Assembly: GCA_002839315.1 (NCBI GenBank)
Contig: PGXV01000001.1
Location: 461,329-525,328, forward strand
Direction: 5' to 3'
Origin: Spirochaetae bacterium HGW-Spirochaetae-3
GTDB lineage: Bacteria > Spirochaetota > Spirochaetia > Treponematales > UBA12059
Length of the DNA stretch: 64,000 bases
The notes beneath the pieces are model-generated. The model worked only from the letters and a program-made list of their open reading frames with translations. It ran no database searches and was not told where the DNA came from. The stretch's first letter is position 1. Every line of letters begins with the position of its first letter. This document shows, one piece after another, positions 9,355 through 17,660 of this stretch. Both the position numbers and the translations under genes were made by a program.

Positions 9355-9453
9355 CTATATACCCAGGATAAGAAGGAGAACGGCGAGAAGGAGGGCGGAG
9401 CCGATTGAGACGCTAAGGGAAGTGGATAGTGCGGAAGAAAGATAGGCCGCCAT
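9355..9453 (-). CDS. Putative leucine-rich leader peptide of the leu operon
   Basis: A 32-codon ORF in the roughly 295-base 5' leader of leuA. Its second half reads LLLAVLLLILGI: eleven of the last twelve-odd codons are Leu, Val, Ile, Ala or Gly, with eight of them Leu or Ile. Three further Leu codons, one Val and one Ile lie before. Placement between a promoter and leuA, stop codon next to hairpins, and branched-chain codon density all fit ribosome-mediated attenuation. There is no clear Shine-Dalgarno. The alternative is a tiny hydrophobic membrane peptide or chance. Confidence 0.5.
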   Translation of the reverse strand: MAAYLSSALSTSLSVSIGSALLLAVLLLILGI

Positions 9454-9531
9454 AGATGTATTCAGGCCGAGAGGCGTACATCCAAGGCTTGTCGCCCGTC
9501 GGGGGCGCGCTGTGGCTATCGTCATGGGCCG

Positions 9532-9560
9532 AAGCTACCATGCGCCCGGAATCGTGTCAA
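9532..9560 (-). promoter_or_regulatory. leu operon promoter
   Basis: On the minus strand, a consensus -35 TTGACA (9555-9560), a 17-base spacer and -10 TAGCTT (9532-9537). Transcription would begin near 9525, giving a leader of about 295 bases before leuA. Confidence 0.55.
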
Positions 9561-9578
9561 GTTACTATGCGTAGAATT

Positions 9579-11078
9579 TTATTCGGCCCACGACGCGCTC
9601 ATGCTCCAGAGCATGCCGCTGATAGCGTCGCCGTCGTCCAGGTCGACGGTATAGCCGTCCATACGTACCGGATAGACGCGGACGGCGCGTATGGCGCCGC
9701 CCGATACGCCGAGCGATAGTACCATCGACTCGAGCCCCTTGGGGTTGTCCTCGATATCGTCGAACACGAAGTTACCCAGCGAGTAGACGATCAGGCCGGA
9801 GCGCTCCGCGCCAGAGTACCATTCCATCGGCTGAAGCACGTGGGGATGGTGGCCCAGAACGATATCGGCGCCTGCGTCGATAAGCGAACGGTACAGCGTC
9901 GTCTGAACGCCGTACGGGCCGTAGGTATACTCGAGCCCCGCGTGAACGGAGACGACGAGCAGGCTCCCGTTCCGGCTACCGTCCTGTCGGCGCGCCTTCA
10001 TCGCGGACGAGACGGCCTCTACGGCGGCGGCGTCCGCCCACAGCAAGCCGGGCTCGCCCCGCTGGATCGACGCATGCGCAAGGCCGCTGAAGCCGGTGCG
10101 TTCCACCGGGAAGGCGCCGAGAGCCCATAGCGATACGCGCTCGGCGCCGGACGACCACTCGAACGGCCTTACCGCCTCGTCCCAGCTGGATCCCGCGCCG
10201 ACGAACGGCATCCCCGAGGCCTTGAGCGCCGCCAGGGTATCCGAGAACCCGACCTCGGTAAAATCGAACACATGGTTATTGGACAGGCTGACGACGTCTA
10301 TGCCGCTCGCCGATAGCGGCGCGAGCGCGGCGGCCGGAGTCCTGAACCTGAAGGTCTTGGGCCATTCGGTACCGCGATCGGTCACGGCCGTCTCGAGGTT
10401 GGCGACGAGTAGATCCTGCCGCAGCATCGCGGGTAGCGCCCGCTTGAACACCTTCTCGGGGCCGTCCGGTTCCAGGAGCATGGCTGACGTCCCCTTCCCG
10501 GGCATCACGTCGCCTATCGCGCCTAGCCAGGTCAGTCCGACCGGCGCGGGATCCACGACAAAACCGGCCAGGTATTCCGCAGCGGCCGCGGCGAGGCGGC
10601 CGCCCGGATCGCGGCCGGTAACGCGGGCCGTCACGACGACGCGCCGGACTAGAGGATAGCCCGCCTCGCCCGGGAACAGGCCGCCGTACGCGAGCGCCTT
10701 ACGCGGCAGGCGGATAGAGTCGAGCGGCTCGGACCGCGCGACGGCCTCCTCGAGGTCGATCGCGGACGGATCGATCGATTCTCGCGGATCGAGCCAATCG
10801 ACGGGAAACGCGTAGTACGACGCGGACACGATCCGCCGCAGGTCGCCCGCCCGGGCGCATGCGTCATCGGCGTCCAGGGCGCCCCATTCCACGGCTGCCG
10901 ACACCGCGATACCGGCGTCGCCGTCCGGGGCGGGCTTCCACGATCCGGGCGCGGCCGGGGCGGATACGCCGAGCGCGTCGAGGGATCCGTCTATAGCGTA
11001 GCTAGGGGAGAACGCGCAGGAGGCGGCGACGGCCGCGACGCCGAGCAGGCAGGTCGTGAGTATAATCCTGGAATTCAT
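9579..11078 (-). CDS. CapA-family lipoprotein (PGA_cap metallophosphatase-like)
   Basis: A 499-residue lipoprotein (lipobox AASC, Cys21). From about residue 190 it shows the CapA/PgsA domain: GAIGDVMPGKG, NLETAVTDRG, SLSNNHVFDF, VVSVHAGLEYTYGP, GHHPHVLQP and IVYSLGNFVFDD. These supply the Asp, Asn and His ligands of a calcineurin-like dimetal site. The family is linked to capsule or poly-gamma-glutamate metabolism, and CapA-like phosphatases also occur away from cap genes, as here. Residues about 25-185 are an extra N-terminal domain of unknown role. Its stop lies just before the leu promoter. Confidence 0.8.
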   Translation of the reverse strand: MNSRIILTTCLLGVAAVAASCAFSPSYAIDGSLDALGVSAPAAPGSWKPAPDGDAGIAVSAAVEWGALDADDACARAGDLRRIVSASYYAFPVDWLDPRESIDPSAIDLEEAVARSEPLDSIRLPRKALAYGGLFPGEAGYPLVRRVVVTARVTGRDPGGRLAAAAAEYLAGFVVDPAPVGLTWLGAIGDVMPGKGTSAMLLEPDGPEKVFKRALPAMLRQDLLVANLETAVTDRGTEWPKTFRFRTPAAALAPLSASGIDVVSLSNNHVFDFTEVGFSDTLAALKASGMPFVGAGSSWDEAVRPFEWSSGAERVSLWALGAFPVERTGFSGLAHASIQRGEPGLLWADAAAVEAVSSAMKARRQDGSRNGSLLVVSVHAGLEYTYGPYGVQTTLYRSLIDAGADIVLGHHPHVLQPMEWYSGAERSGLIVYSLGNFVFDDIEDNPKGLESMVLSLGVSGGAIRAVRVYPVRMDGYTVDLDDGDAISGMLWSMSASWAE

Positions 11079-11158
11079 TTCGCCCCCATGGCCCGCAAGA
11101 TCATGGGGGCGAGGATATACGCACGGTCACGCTCGGTCAACGCCGCGATGGCTATCCC

Positions 11159-12808
11159 CTATTGAACGGTGGTGCCCTTGTCCGGGCGCTCGGGATAGAG
11201 GAAGCGCTTGATCTTCTGGGTCGGCGTCTTCTCGAAGGAATCCCTCTGGTGCTCTACCTTGCATATCCGGCAGAAGGTCGCGAGCCTCTGGTTCGCCTCC
11301 TTCTTTATCGAGTCGAGCAGGTCTGCGACGACGCGCTCCGCCTGGTCCACGCCGGACTTGACCATCGCGACGGCCTCCGCGATAGCCTCCGGCCTGAGGT
11401 GAACGAGCGCTGTCAGGCCTTCGGCGCTCCGGTACACGAGGGCCTCCTGAACATGGGGAGACCTATTGAGGACGGCTTCTATCTCCTCGGGGTAGATATT
11501 CTCTCCCGAGGCCCCGAGTATCATGTTCTTGGACCTGCCGCGAACGAAGAAGTATCCGCGCTCATCCTCGTACCCGAGGTCGCCCGTCCTGAAGAAACCG
11601 TCCGAGGTGAAGCACTCCGCGGTCTTGGCGGGATCCAGGTAATAGCCGGGACCGACCATCGGGCCGCGCACCTGTATCTCCCCGACGAGGACGGACTGAT
11701 CGTCGTCCGCCGGCCTATTATCGGCGAGGCGAATTTCCGCGCCCGGCAGCGCCGGGCCCGCGGCGCGCGGCCTGGTCTTCCCGACCGCCGACGCGGCGAT
11801 GATAGGCGCCGTCTCGGTGAGCCCGTAGCCGATGGCGTACGGCCACTTGACGGCCCTGAGGAATAGCTCTACCTCGGGATCGAGAGGAGCGCCCCCTATC
11901 CCGAAGAACCGGATGCGGCCGCCGAACGAGCGATACAGCTTGGCCCCGGCGAGCCGCTCCAGCAGGGGGCGCAGGAGGGGGTTGCGATACGCGCGCATCT
12001 TCTCGAGCGCCGGCTTGACCGCCTGGCGGTACGTCTTCTCTATGACGAGGGGGACCGACAGCATGATGGTAGGCCTTATCGACGCCAGCGCGGGCATCAG
12101 GGCGGACGCCGACGGCGGGCGATCGAGATACCTGATCTGGGAACCGCTCATCATCGGGATGAGGAAGCCTATCGTATACTCGTAGGCGTGGGCCAGCGGC
12201 AGGATGGACAGGAGCACGTCGTCGGTATCGAGGACGATTATCGAAGAGCATGCCAGCGCGTCGGCGATATAGTTCCGATGAGTCAGCATCACGCCTTTGG
12301 GATTGCCGGTCGTGCCCGACGTATAGACGATAGCGGCCAGGTCGTCGGGAGACGTCTTCGGCAGCTCGATATCGGCCGTCGCGCGGTCCAGCTCCGCATC
12401 GAGAGCGGAAAGCTCCTCTATCGCCAGGACGGCGGCCTTCGTCCCATCGAGCTTGCGGACCTGCTTGGCCGATGAGAACGCGGCCTTGGCGCCGGAATGG
12501 GCCAGTATCTCGAGTATCTGCTGCGCGCCGAAATCGACGAGCAACGGTACGGCGACGGCGCCGGCCCGCGCGATTCCGAACGAGGCTATACCCCATTCGG
12601 GGCGACTCTCGGACAGGATGGCGACCCGGTCGCCCTTGCCGACGCCCATCGAGGCTAGCCTGGACGCGACGCGGCGGGTCTGCATCTCTAGCTCTCGATA
12701 CCCTAATACGTCTCCGCCGGCCATACCGAGAGCGGGCCTGTCGCCGTATTCGGCCGCGCCGAGAGGCGCTATGTCGGCTATCGTGTGCTTGTCGTAGTCG
12801 TATACCAT
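11159..12808 (-). CDS. Long-chain acyl-CoA synthetase (AMP-binding family)
   Basis: A 549-residue adenylate-forming ligase activating a carboxylic acid, most likely a fatty acid, to its CoA thioester. The P-loop YTSGTTGNPKG lies near residue 162, the A5 motif is GYGLTETAP, the hinge block RTGDLGYEDERGYFFVRGRSKNMI is present, and the catalytic Lys is in TPTQKIKRF. SD GAGGAT precedes ATG 12808. A 6-bp hairpin (12820-12837) sits just upstream of the SD. Such enzymes are common in lipid-scavenging spirochaetes. Chain length cannot be read from sequence. Confidence 0.88.
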   Translation of the reverse strand: MVYDYDKHTIADIAPLGAAEYGDRPALGMAGGDVLGYRELEMQTRRVASRLASMGVGKGDRVAILSESRPEWGIASFGIARAGAVAVPLLVDFGAQQILEILAHSGAKAAFSSAKQVRKLDGTKAAVLAIEELSALDAELDRATADIELPKTSPDDLAAIVYTSGTTGNPKGVMLTHRNYIADALACSSIIVLDTDDVLLSILPLAHAYEYTIGFLIPMMSGSQIRYLDRPPSASALMPALASIRPTIMLSVPLVIEKTYRQAVKPALEKMRAYRNPLLRPLLERLAGAKLYRSFGGRIRFFGIGGAPLDPEVELFLRAVKWPYAIGYGLTETAPIIAASAVGKTRPRAAGPALPGAEIRLADNRPADDDQSVLVGEIQVRGPMVGPGYYLDPAKTAECFTSDGFFRTGDLGYEDERGYFFVRGRSKNMILGASGENIYPEEIEAVLNRSPHVQEALVYRSAEGLTALVHLRPEAIAEAVAMVKSGVDQAERVVADLLDSIKKEANQRLATFCRICKVEHQRDSFEKTPTQKIKRFLYPERPDKGTTVQ

Positions 12809-12898
12809 ATTAAATCCTCGGCGGATTAGACCGCCGGAACGCTGTATGGTTGCAAATTCCAGTTGCGCCCGGCGAATATTCGTCGGATGGACGGCGCA

Positions 12899-13888
12899 TT
12901 ATCCTAGTATCGCCTCTATGCGACTCAATTCCTCGGCGCTGAATCCGGTATTCGCGGCGGCGGCCACGTTCTCGACTATCTGCTCAGGACGGCTCGCGCC
13001 TATGAGCGCGCTCGTCACCCGGGCGTCCCGTAGGCACCAGGCGATAGCCATCTGCGCCAGGCTCTGCCCCCTGTCGCGGGCCACTTCCGCCAGCGCGCGG
13101 ACCATGTCCAGCACGGCCGGGGTCACCTGCTCCGCCTTGAGGAAAGGACTGGCGGACGCCGCGCGCGAGTCCGCCGGTATTCCCGACAGGTACTTGTCGG
13201 TCAGCAGCCCCTGCGCGAGTGGCATGAAGGCGATGACGCCTATGCCCTCTGACGCGCACGCGTCGAGCAAGCCGCGCTCCGGCGTCCTCTCGAGCATATG
13301 GTACTTGGGCTGATGGATAAGGCACGGCACGCCGAGCGAACGCAGTATTGCGCTGGCCTCGCGGGTTTTTTCGGCCGGATAGTTCGAGAGGCCGACGTAC
13401 AAGGCCTTGCCGGAACGGACCGCGTGAGCGAGCGCGCCCATCGTCTCCTCGAGCGGCGTCGCCGGGTCCGGCCTATGCGAGTAGAAGATGTCTACGTACT
13501 CGGTACCGAGCCGCTTGAGGCTCTGGTCCAGGCTGGCTAGCAAGTATTTCCTGGAACCGTGGTCGCCGTAGGGGCCCGGCCACATGGTATAGCCCGCCTT
13601 GGTAGAGATGACGAGCTCGTCCCTGTAGGGCCCGAGGTCGTCGCGGAGAAGCCGGCCCAGCGTCTCCTCGGCGGCTCCCGGCGGAGGGCCGTAATTATTC
13701 GCCGCGTCGAAATGGGTGACGCCGAGGTCGAAGGCGGTCCTCGCCATCGCCCTTGCGTTATCGTAACTGCGGTCGTCGCCGAAGTTATGCCACAGGCCCA
13801 GCGATATCGCCGGCAGATCGAGGCCCGACGCCCCGCATCGCCGATACGGCATGTCCGAATACCTGGTCCCGCTCGCTTCGTACGGCAT
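12899..13888 (-). CDS. Aldo/keto reductase (YghZ-type)
   Basis: A 329-residue (beta/alpha)8 NADPH-dependent reductase. Catalytic Asp and Tyr are in FDAANNYGPPPGAAEETLG, Lys in VISTKAGY and His in YSHRPDP. The PFG/YR-CG-SGL N-terminus and the length resemble YghZ/L-glyceraldehyde-3-phosphate reductase and potassium-channel beta-subunit relatives (AKR14/AKR6). The start is ATG 13888 with AAGGAG six bases upstream; a GTG two codons earlier is less likely. It is divergent from acetate kinase, with a shared 126-base region. A likely role is detoxifying aldehydes such as methylglyoxal. Confidence 0.88.
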   Translation of the reverse strand: MPYEASGTRYSDMPYRRCGASGLDLPAISLGLWHNFGDDRSYDNARAMARTAFDLGVTHFDAANNYGPPPGAAEETLGRLLRDDLGPYRDELVISTKAGYTMWPGPYGDHGSRKYLLASLDQSLKRLGTEYVDIFYSHRPDPATPLEETMGALAHAVRSGKALYVGLSNYPAEKTREASAILRSLGVPCLIHQPKYHMLERTPERGLLDACASEGIGVIAFMPLAQGLLTDKYLSGIPADSRAASASPFLKAEQVTPAVLDMVRALAEVARDRGQSLAQMAIAWCLRDARVTSALIGASRPEQIVENVAAAANTGFSAEELSRIEAILG

Positions 13889-13928
13889 GGTCACTCCTTA
13901 ATCGCGAAACAGTAATCTTCGTAATACG

Positions 13929-13934
13929 ATTATA
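13929..13934 (-). promoter_or_regulatory. -10 element for the aldo/keto reductase
   Basis: TATAAT on the minus strand, about 40 bases before the reductase start, within the divergent intergenic region. The expected -35 position is poor (ATGAAA). Confidence 0.35.
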
Positions 13935-13938
13935 TCGA

Positions 13939-13967
13939 TTGATGAAATATCTTTCATGTTTTATCAT
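13939..13967 (+). promoter_or_regulatory. ackA promoter
   Basis: -35 TTGATG (13939-13944), 17-base spacer, -10 TATCAT (13962-13967). This gives a leader of about 40 bases with SD AAAGGAT before the ackA ATG. Confidence 0.5.
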
Positions 13968-14014
13968 CGAACGGTCGCCAGCGACGTTGCCGCTACGATC
14001 GAAAGGATAATGTA

Positions 14015-15238
14015 ATGGACACGAAAAATCAGAAGAAGGTCCTCGTGCTCAATAGCGGTAGTTCATCGCTCAAGTACGAGGTATTCCTTATGCCCGACAA
14101 ACAGAGCCTCGGCAAGGGCGCCGTAGAACGGATCGGCGAACCCAAGGGCATCCTGACCCAGAGCTCTCCTACCGGCTCCATAAAGATCGAAGAGGCCTTC
14201 GCCGACCATAAGCACGCGATGCTTCGCGTCGGCCAAGCCCTCGTCGATCCGCATAAGGGTATACTCGGGAAGATCGACGAAATAGAAGCCATAGGCCATC
14301 GGGTCGTGCACGGCGGCGAGCGGTTCGCCAGCTCCGTCAAGATAGACGACGACGTTATCAAGGCGCTAGTGGATAACATCGAGCTGGCGCCCCTTCACAA
14401 CCCGGCCAACCTGACCGGCATACGGGAGGCCGAGCAGCTATGGCCAGGCGTTCCGCAGGTGGGCGTATTCGACACGGCCTTCCACCAGACCATGGCGCCG
14501 ACGGCCTACCTCTATGGTCTCCCGAGGGAGCTCTACGACAAGTACCGGATAAGGCGCTACGGCTTCCACGGTACCAGCCACCGCTACGTCGCGTCGCGGG
14601 CACTCGAGCTGCTCGGGCGCAAGGCCGAGAATACCAACCTGATAACCTGCCACCTGGGCAACGGCGCCTCCATCACCGCCATAGAGGGCGGCCGCTCCAT
14701 AGATACGTCGATGGGCTTCACGCCCCTCGAGGGCCTGATGATGGGCACGCGCTCCGGCGACTTCGACCCGGCCATCCTCGGGTTCCTCATGGATCGCGGC
14801 TACTCCGCCGCGGACCTGACGACGATGATCAACAAGAAGAGCGGCCTCCTCGGCCTGTCAGGCATATCCAACGATCTACGCGACCTTGAGGCCGCCGCCG
14901 ACAAGGGCATACGCAACGCCGTAGAGGCGCTCGACGTCTACGCGCACCGGGTGCGCCAGTACATCGGCGCCTATATGGCCGAGCTCGTCAAGGTAGATGC
15001 CATCGTATTCACCGGAGGCCTCGGCCAGCACGGCGTCAGGATGCGCGAGCGTATCTGCCACCGCCTCGAGAATATCGGCATCATGATGGACTACGAGGCC
15101 AACCGCGACGACGGATCCGGAGAGGGCGTCGTATCGCAGCCGTTCTCGCCGACCGCCATACTCGTCGTCCCGACCAACGAGGAGCTCCAGATCGCCATGG
15201 ACGCGTACGAGCTCCTGTTCGAGGCACCCGAGGCCTAG
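14015..15238 (+). CDS. ackA: Acetate kinase
   Basis: A 407-residue ASKHA-fold kinase that makes ATP from acetyl phosphate during fermentation, or the reverse. LVLNSGSSSLKYEVF, GHRVVHGG, LAPLHNPANL, VFDTAFHQTMA, YGFHGTSHRYV, CHLGNGASITAI and the FTGGLGQHG block are all present, so it should be active. Phosphotransacetylase is not adjacent. It ends overlapping the convergent MFS gene by four bases. It implies an acetate-producing anaerobic metabolism. Confidence 0.97.
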   Translation: MDTKNQKKVLVLNSGSSSLKYEVFLMPDKQSLGKGAVERIGEPKGILTQSSPTGSIKIEEAFADHKHAMLRVGQALVDPHKGILGKIDEIEAIGHRVVHGGERFASSVKIDDDVIKALVDNIELAPLHNPANLTGIREAEQLWPGVPQVGVFDTAFHQTMAPTAYLYGLPRELYDKYRIRRYGFHGTSHRYVASRALELLGRKAENTNLITCHLGNGASITAIEGGRSIDTSMGFTPLEGLMMGTRSGDFDPAILGFLMDRGYSAADLTTMINKKSGLLGLSGISNDLRDLEAAADKGIRNAVEALDVYAHRVRQYIGAYMAELVKVDAIVFTGGLGQHGVRMRERICHRLENIGIMMDYEANRDDGSGEGVVSQPFSPTAILVVPTNEELQIAMDAYELLFEAPEA

Positions 15239-16440
15239 GCGCTCGGCCCGGGCGACGGCGCCCGGGTCAGCGAGTCGAGCATGGCGATCATAGCCGCGAG
15301 GGCGGCTATGAAGCCTATGACCGCCGGCCCGAGCACCTCGAGCCCGAGGCGCGCGGCCGCGAGACCGACGAGACCGGGGAAGAACGACGCGCCGAGCATC
15401 GCCGCCGCCATCTGGAACCCGATGACGGTCCGGTAGACGTCGCCTCCGAAACGCCTCGGCGTCTCGTGCATGAGTCCCGGATAGATGGGCGCGAAGCCCA
15501 ATCCGAGCAAGAACAGCCCCGGCGCCGAGAGCCATAGCGGCCCGCGTATAGCGAACAGCGCGGCGCCGACCGTCGCGACGCCCATCCCTATCCATACCAT
15601 GCGACGATTGCCCAGACGATCGGATACGAACCCGGTCAATACCCGTCCCGACATGATGCCGCCGAAGTACAGGGACATGAGCGCCCCCGCGTAACCGGCG
15701 CTCGCTCCCCGTGCCTCGACCAGCAGCGACGCCGCCCACATGATCACCGAGCACTCGCAAGCCGAGTACAGCGCGTACGCCGCTATCTGCATCGCCGCCG
15801 CCGCGCGTAACGACGCTTCGCCGACCGTCGGCGAGAATCTATCATCCCCGCGAGATTCGGCGGCGGACGAATACCGGCCGCGCCGTTCGTCGTCACGCCT
15901 CCAGAGCCCCAGCGTAAGGATGAATATAAGGGCCAAGGAGCACTGTACGATGCTGATAACGCGATAGCCGAGCCGGTATGAACCCCAGTCGACTATCGCT
16001 ACGGACATCACGACGGGACCGAGCGTCGCGCCGACGCCCCAGGACGCGTGTAGCCAGTTCATATGGCGCGACGCGTAATGCGCTGCGACGTGGGCGTTAA
16101 GCGAGGAGTCAACCGCGCCTTGCCCGAAACCGAGCGGTAGCGCCGCGACGATGACCCAAGCGAACGACGGAGCCAGTGAATAGCCGGCCAGGCCCAGCGC
16201 AGTGAGCACGCAGCTGGCGGCGACGACGCGGCCGGTACCGAAGCGCTTGGTCACGTATACGCTTCCCATGCTCGATATCGCCGAGCAGACGGTCAGTACT
16301 ACCGCTATGAGTCCCGCCGCCTCCAGCGGCGCGCCGACCGCCGAGCGGAACGTCGGCCACGCGACGCCGAGCGTGGAATCCGGCAACCCGAGGCTAATGA
16401 ACGCTAAATAGATCATCGCGAGCAGTATCGGAGACGCCAT
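15235..16440 (-). CDS. MFS transporter
   Basis: A 401-residue, 12-TM major facilitator. The first helix contains LAFISLGLPDSTLGVAWPTF and the loop after TM4 GFGQGAVDSSLNAHVA, a pattern of the FucP/YfkF-like sugar-type MFS proteins. The central hydrophilic stretch (WRRDDERRGRYSSAAESRG) is the usual cytoplasmic loop. It begins two bases after the ROK regulator stop, with only a weak SD (AGGGG), so it is co-translated with that gene. The regulator partner hints at a sugar or sugar-derivative substrate. Confidence 0.82.
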   Translation of the reverse strand: MASPILLAMIYLAFISLGLPDSTLGVAWPTFRSAVGAPLEAAGLIAVVLTVCSAISSMGSVYVTKRFGTGRVVAASCVLTALGLAGYSLAPSFAWVIVAALPLGFGQGAVDSSLNAHVAAHYASRHMNWLHASWGVGATLGPVVMSVAIVDWGSYRLGYRVISIVQCSLALIFILTLGLWRRDDERRGRYSSAAESRGDDRFSPTVGEASLRAAAAMQIAAYALYSACECSVIMWAASLLVEARGASAGYAGALMSLYFGGIMSGRVLTGFVSDRLGNRRMVWIGMGVATVGAALFAIRGPLWLSAPGLFLLGLGFAPIYPGLMHETPRRFGGDVYRTVIGFQMAAAMLGASFFPGLVGLAAARLGLEVLGPAVIGFIAALAAMIAMLDSLTRAPSPGPSA

Positions 16441-16442
16441 GA

Positions 16443-17480
16443 TCAGCCCCTGCCCACGACGAGGTTCAACGTCGGGAACATACGATCCAGAGCAAGACCG
16501 CAGAGGCCGTAGAGATAATGCGACATGGTATCCTTCTCGAAGACCAGGCGCGGTCGTACGGACGCGTCGACCCGGACCTTATACTCGGCCTCTATCCGAT
16601 CGGCCAGGTCGAACCTGAACCCCCGGCCCCCCACGATGAACAATCCGGGGTTCACGACGCAGTTGACCGCCGCCAGCGCCGAGGCTATCGACGCGACGAG
16701 GGTACCTTCGTCGGAAGGATCGAGCAGGGAATCGTACAGCATCCTGCCGCCGGCCAACGGCAGGTAATCGAGCTCTCCGGCGAAATCGGCCGCGCCGCGA
16801 AGCACCTGTCCGCCGCAGACGATGCCGGAACCCGTGCAGCGCCCGTTAAAATAGACGTACACGAGGCTATGAGCCTTCTGACCGTTCGCGCCGAGGCGTC
16901 GGTCGTAGCCGAGGGCGGACGCGTTGATATCGTTCTCCACGACGACGGGCATACCGGCCCGTTCCGAGAAGTACGCCGCGATATCGGCATCGCCCCATTC
17001 CCCCTGGAATTCACCGGTCAGCACGCGTCCGTCCTGGACCACGCCCGGTATGCCGATAGCCAGAACGACGCGCCCCTCGGGCCGAAACACGATATCGCGC
17101 CTCATGGATTCCACGAGCTCAAGGGCCTCGCGTACGGGATCGGCTCGCACCAGGCGCCCGCCCTGCGACACGACGGTGCCGAGGGCGTTCGCGATAGCCC
17201 AGTCGAGTCGGTCTCGCTCTATCGCGATCGCGTATATCGTACCGGCGCCGGCGTCGAGCTCGTACTCGGTAGCCTTGCGGCCTCCACTCGATTCCTTTAG
17301 TCCGGCCGCGCGTATCTCGCCCAAGCGCTCCATGCCGACGATGGCCTGCGCTACCGTCGGGAGGCTCAGGCCGGTATCGGCGCTCAGCTCCGCCTTCGTC
17401 GCGCGACCGCGGGCGCATAGCGCCTCGCGCACGAGCGCTTCATTGACCTGCTTCATCCGTTCGGGCTTTCCTGTATACAC
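16443..17480 (-). CDS. ROK-family transcriptional regulator
   Basis: A 345-residue repressor. Residues about 1-60 form a winged helix-turn-helix (KAELSADTGLSLPTVAQAIVGM), followed by a ROK sugar-kinase-like domain with VLAIGIPGVVQDGRV and VVENDINASALGYD. The usual ROK zinc motif (CxCxxxxxC) is absent. The start is GTG 17480 with SD GGAG. It is followed immediately by an MFS transporter, forming a two-gene sugar-responsive unit. Its own promoter overlaps a perfect inverted repeat (17494-17518), so autoregulation is likely. The effector is unknown, probably a sugar. Confidence 0.87.
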   Translation of the reverse strand: MYTGKPERMKQVNEALVREALCARGRATKAELSADTGLSLPTVAQAIVGMERLGEIRAAGLKESSGGRKATEYELDAGAGTIYAIAIERDRLDWAIANALGTVVSQGGRLVRADPVREALELVESMRRDIVFRPEGRVVLAIGIPGVVQDGRVLTGEFQGEWGDADIAAYFSERAGMPVVVENDINASALGYDRRLGANGQKAHSLVYVYFNGRCTGSGIVCGGQVLRGAADFAGELDYLPLAGGRMLYDSLLDPSDEGTLVASIASALAAVNCVVNPGLFIVGGRGFRFDLADRIEAEYKVRVDASVRPRLVFEKDTMSHYLYGLCGLALDRMFPTLNLVVGRG

Positions 17481-17493
17481 GAGCGTCTCCGTT

Positions 17494-17518
17494 ACTTAAT
17501 AAATATACTTTATTAAGT
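17494..17518. promoter_or_regulatory. Probable ROK operator, perfect 10-bp inverted repeat
   Basis: Arms ACTTAATAAA (17494-17503) and TTTATTAAGT (17509-17518) are perfect inverted repeats around a 5-base spacer. The upstream arm overlaps the predicted -10 of the regulator, an ideal position for repression by the ROK protein. Confidence 0.6.
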
Positions 17519-17542
17519 ATCCTTATTATGCCACATTGTCAA
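17514..17542 (-). promoter_or_regulatory. Promoter of ROK regulator-MFS unit
   Basis: -35 TTGACA (17537-17542), 17-base spacer, weak -10 TACTTA (17514-17519) overlapping the operator arm, all on the minus strand. Confidence 0.45.
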
Positions 17543-17625
17543 GCCCGTCCGATGTCGCCGAGCGGCTGAGCGAACGGGGCGACGAATATAAACGGGCGCT
17601 TATACGTATACAATCTCTTGATTTA

Positions 17626-17654
17626 TTGATGGATCAAGCGTTATCTGCTATTAT
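17626..17654 (+). promoter_or_regulatory. Promoter of glycosyltransferase gene, leaderless type
   Basis: -35 TTGATG (17626-17631), 17-base spacer, -10 TATTAT (17649-17654). Six bases remain to the ATG at 17661 and there is no Shine-Dalgarno. Confidence 0.55.
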
Positions 17655-17660
17655 CGAGAC

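Noticed and set aside
14440..14889. 149-codon frame inside ackA
   Set aside because: Out of phase with a complete, motif-bearing acetate kinase; a shadow frame.
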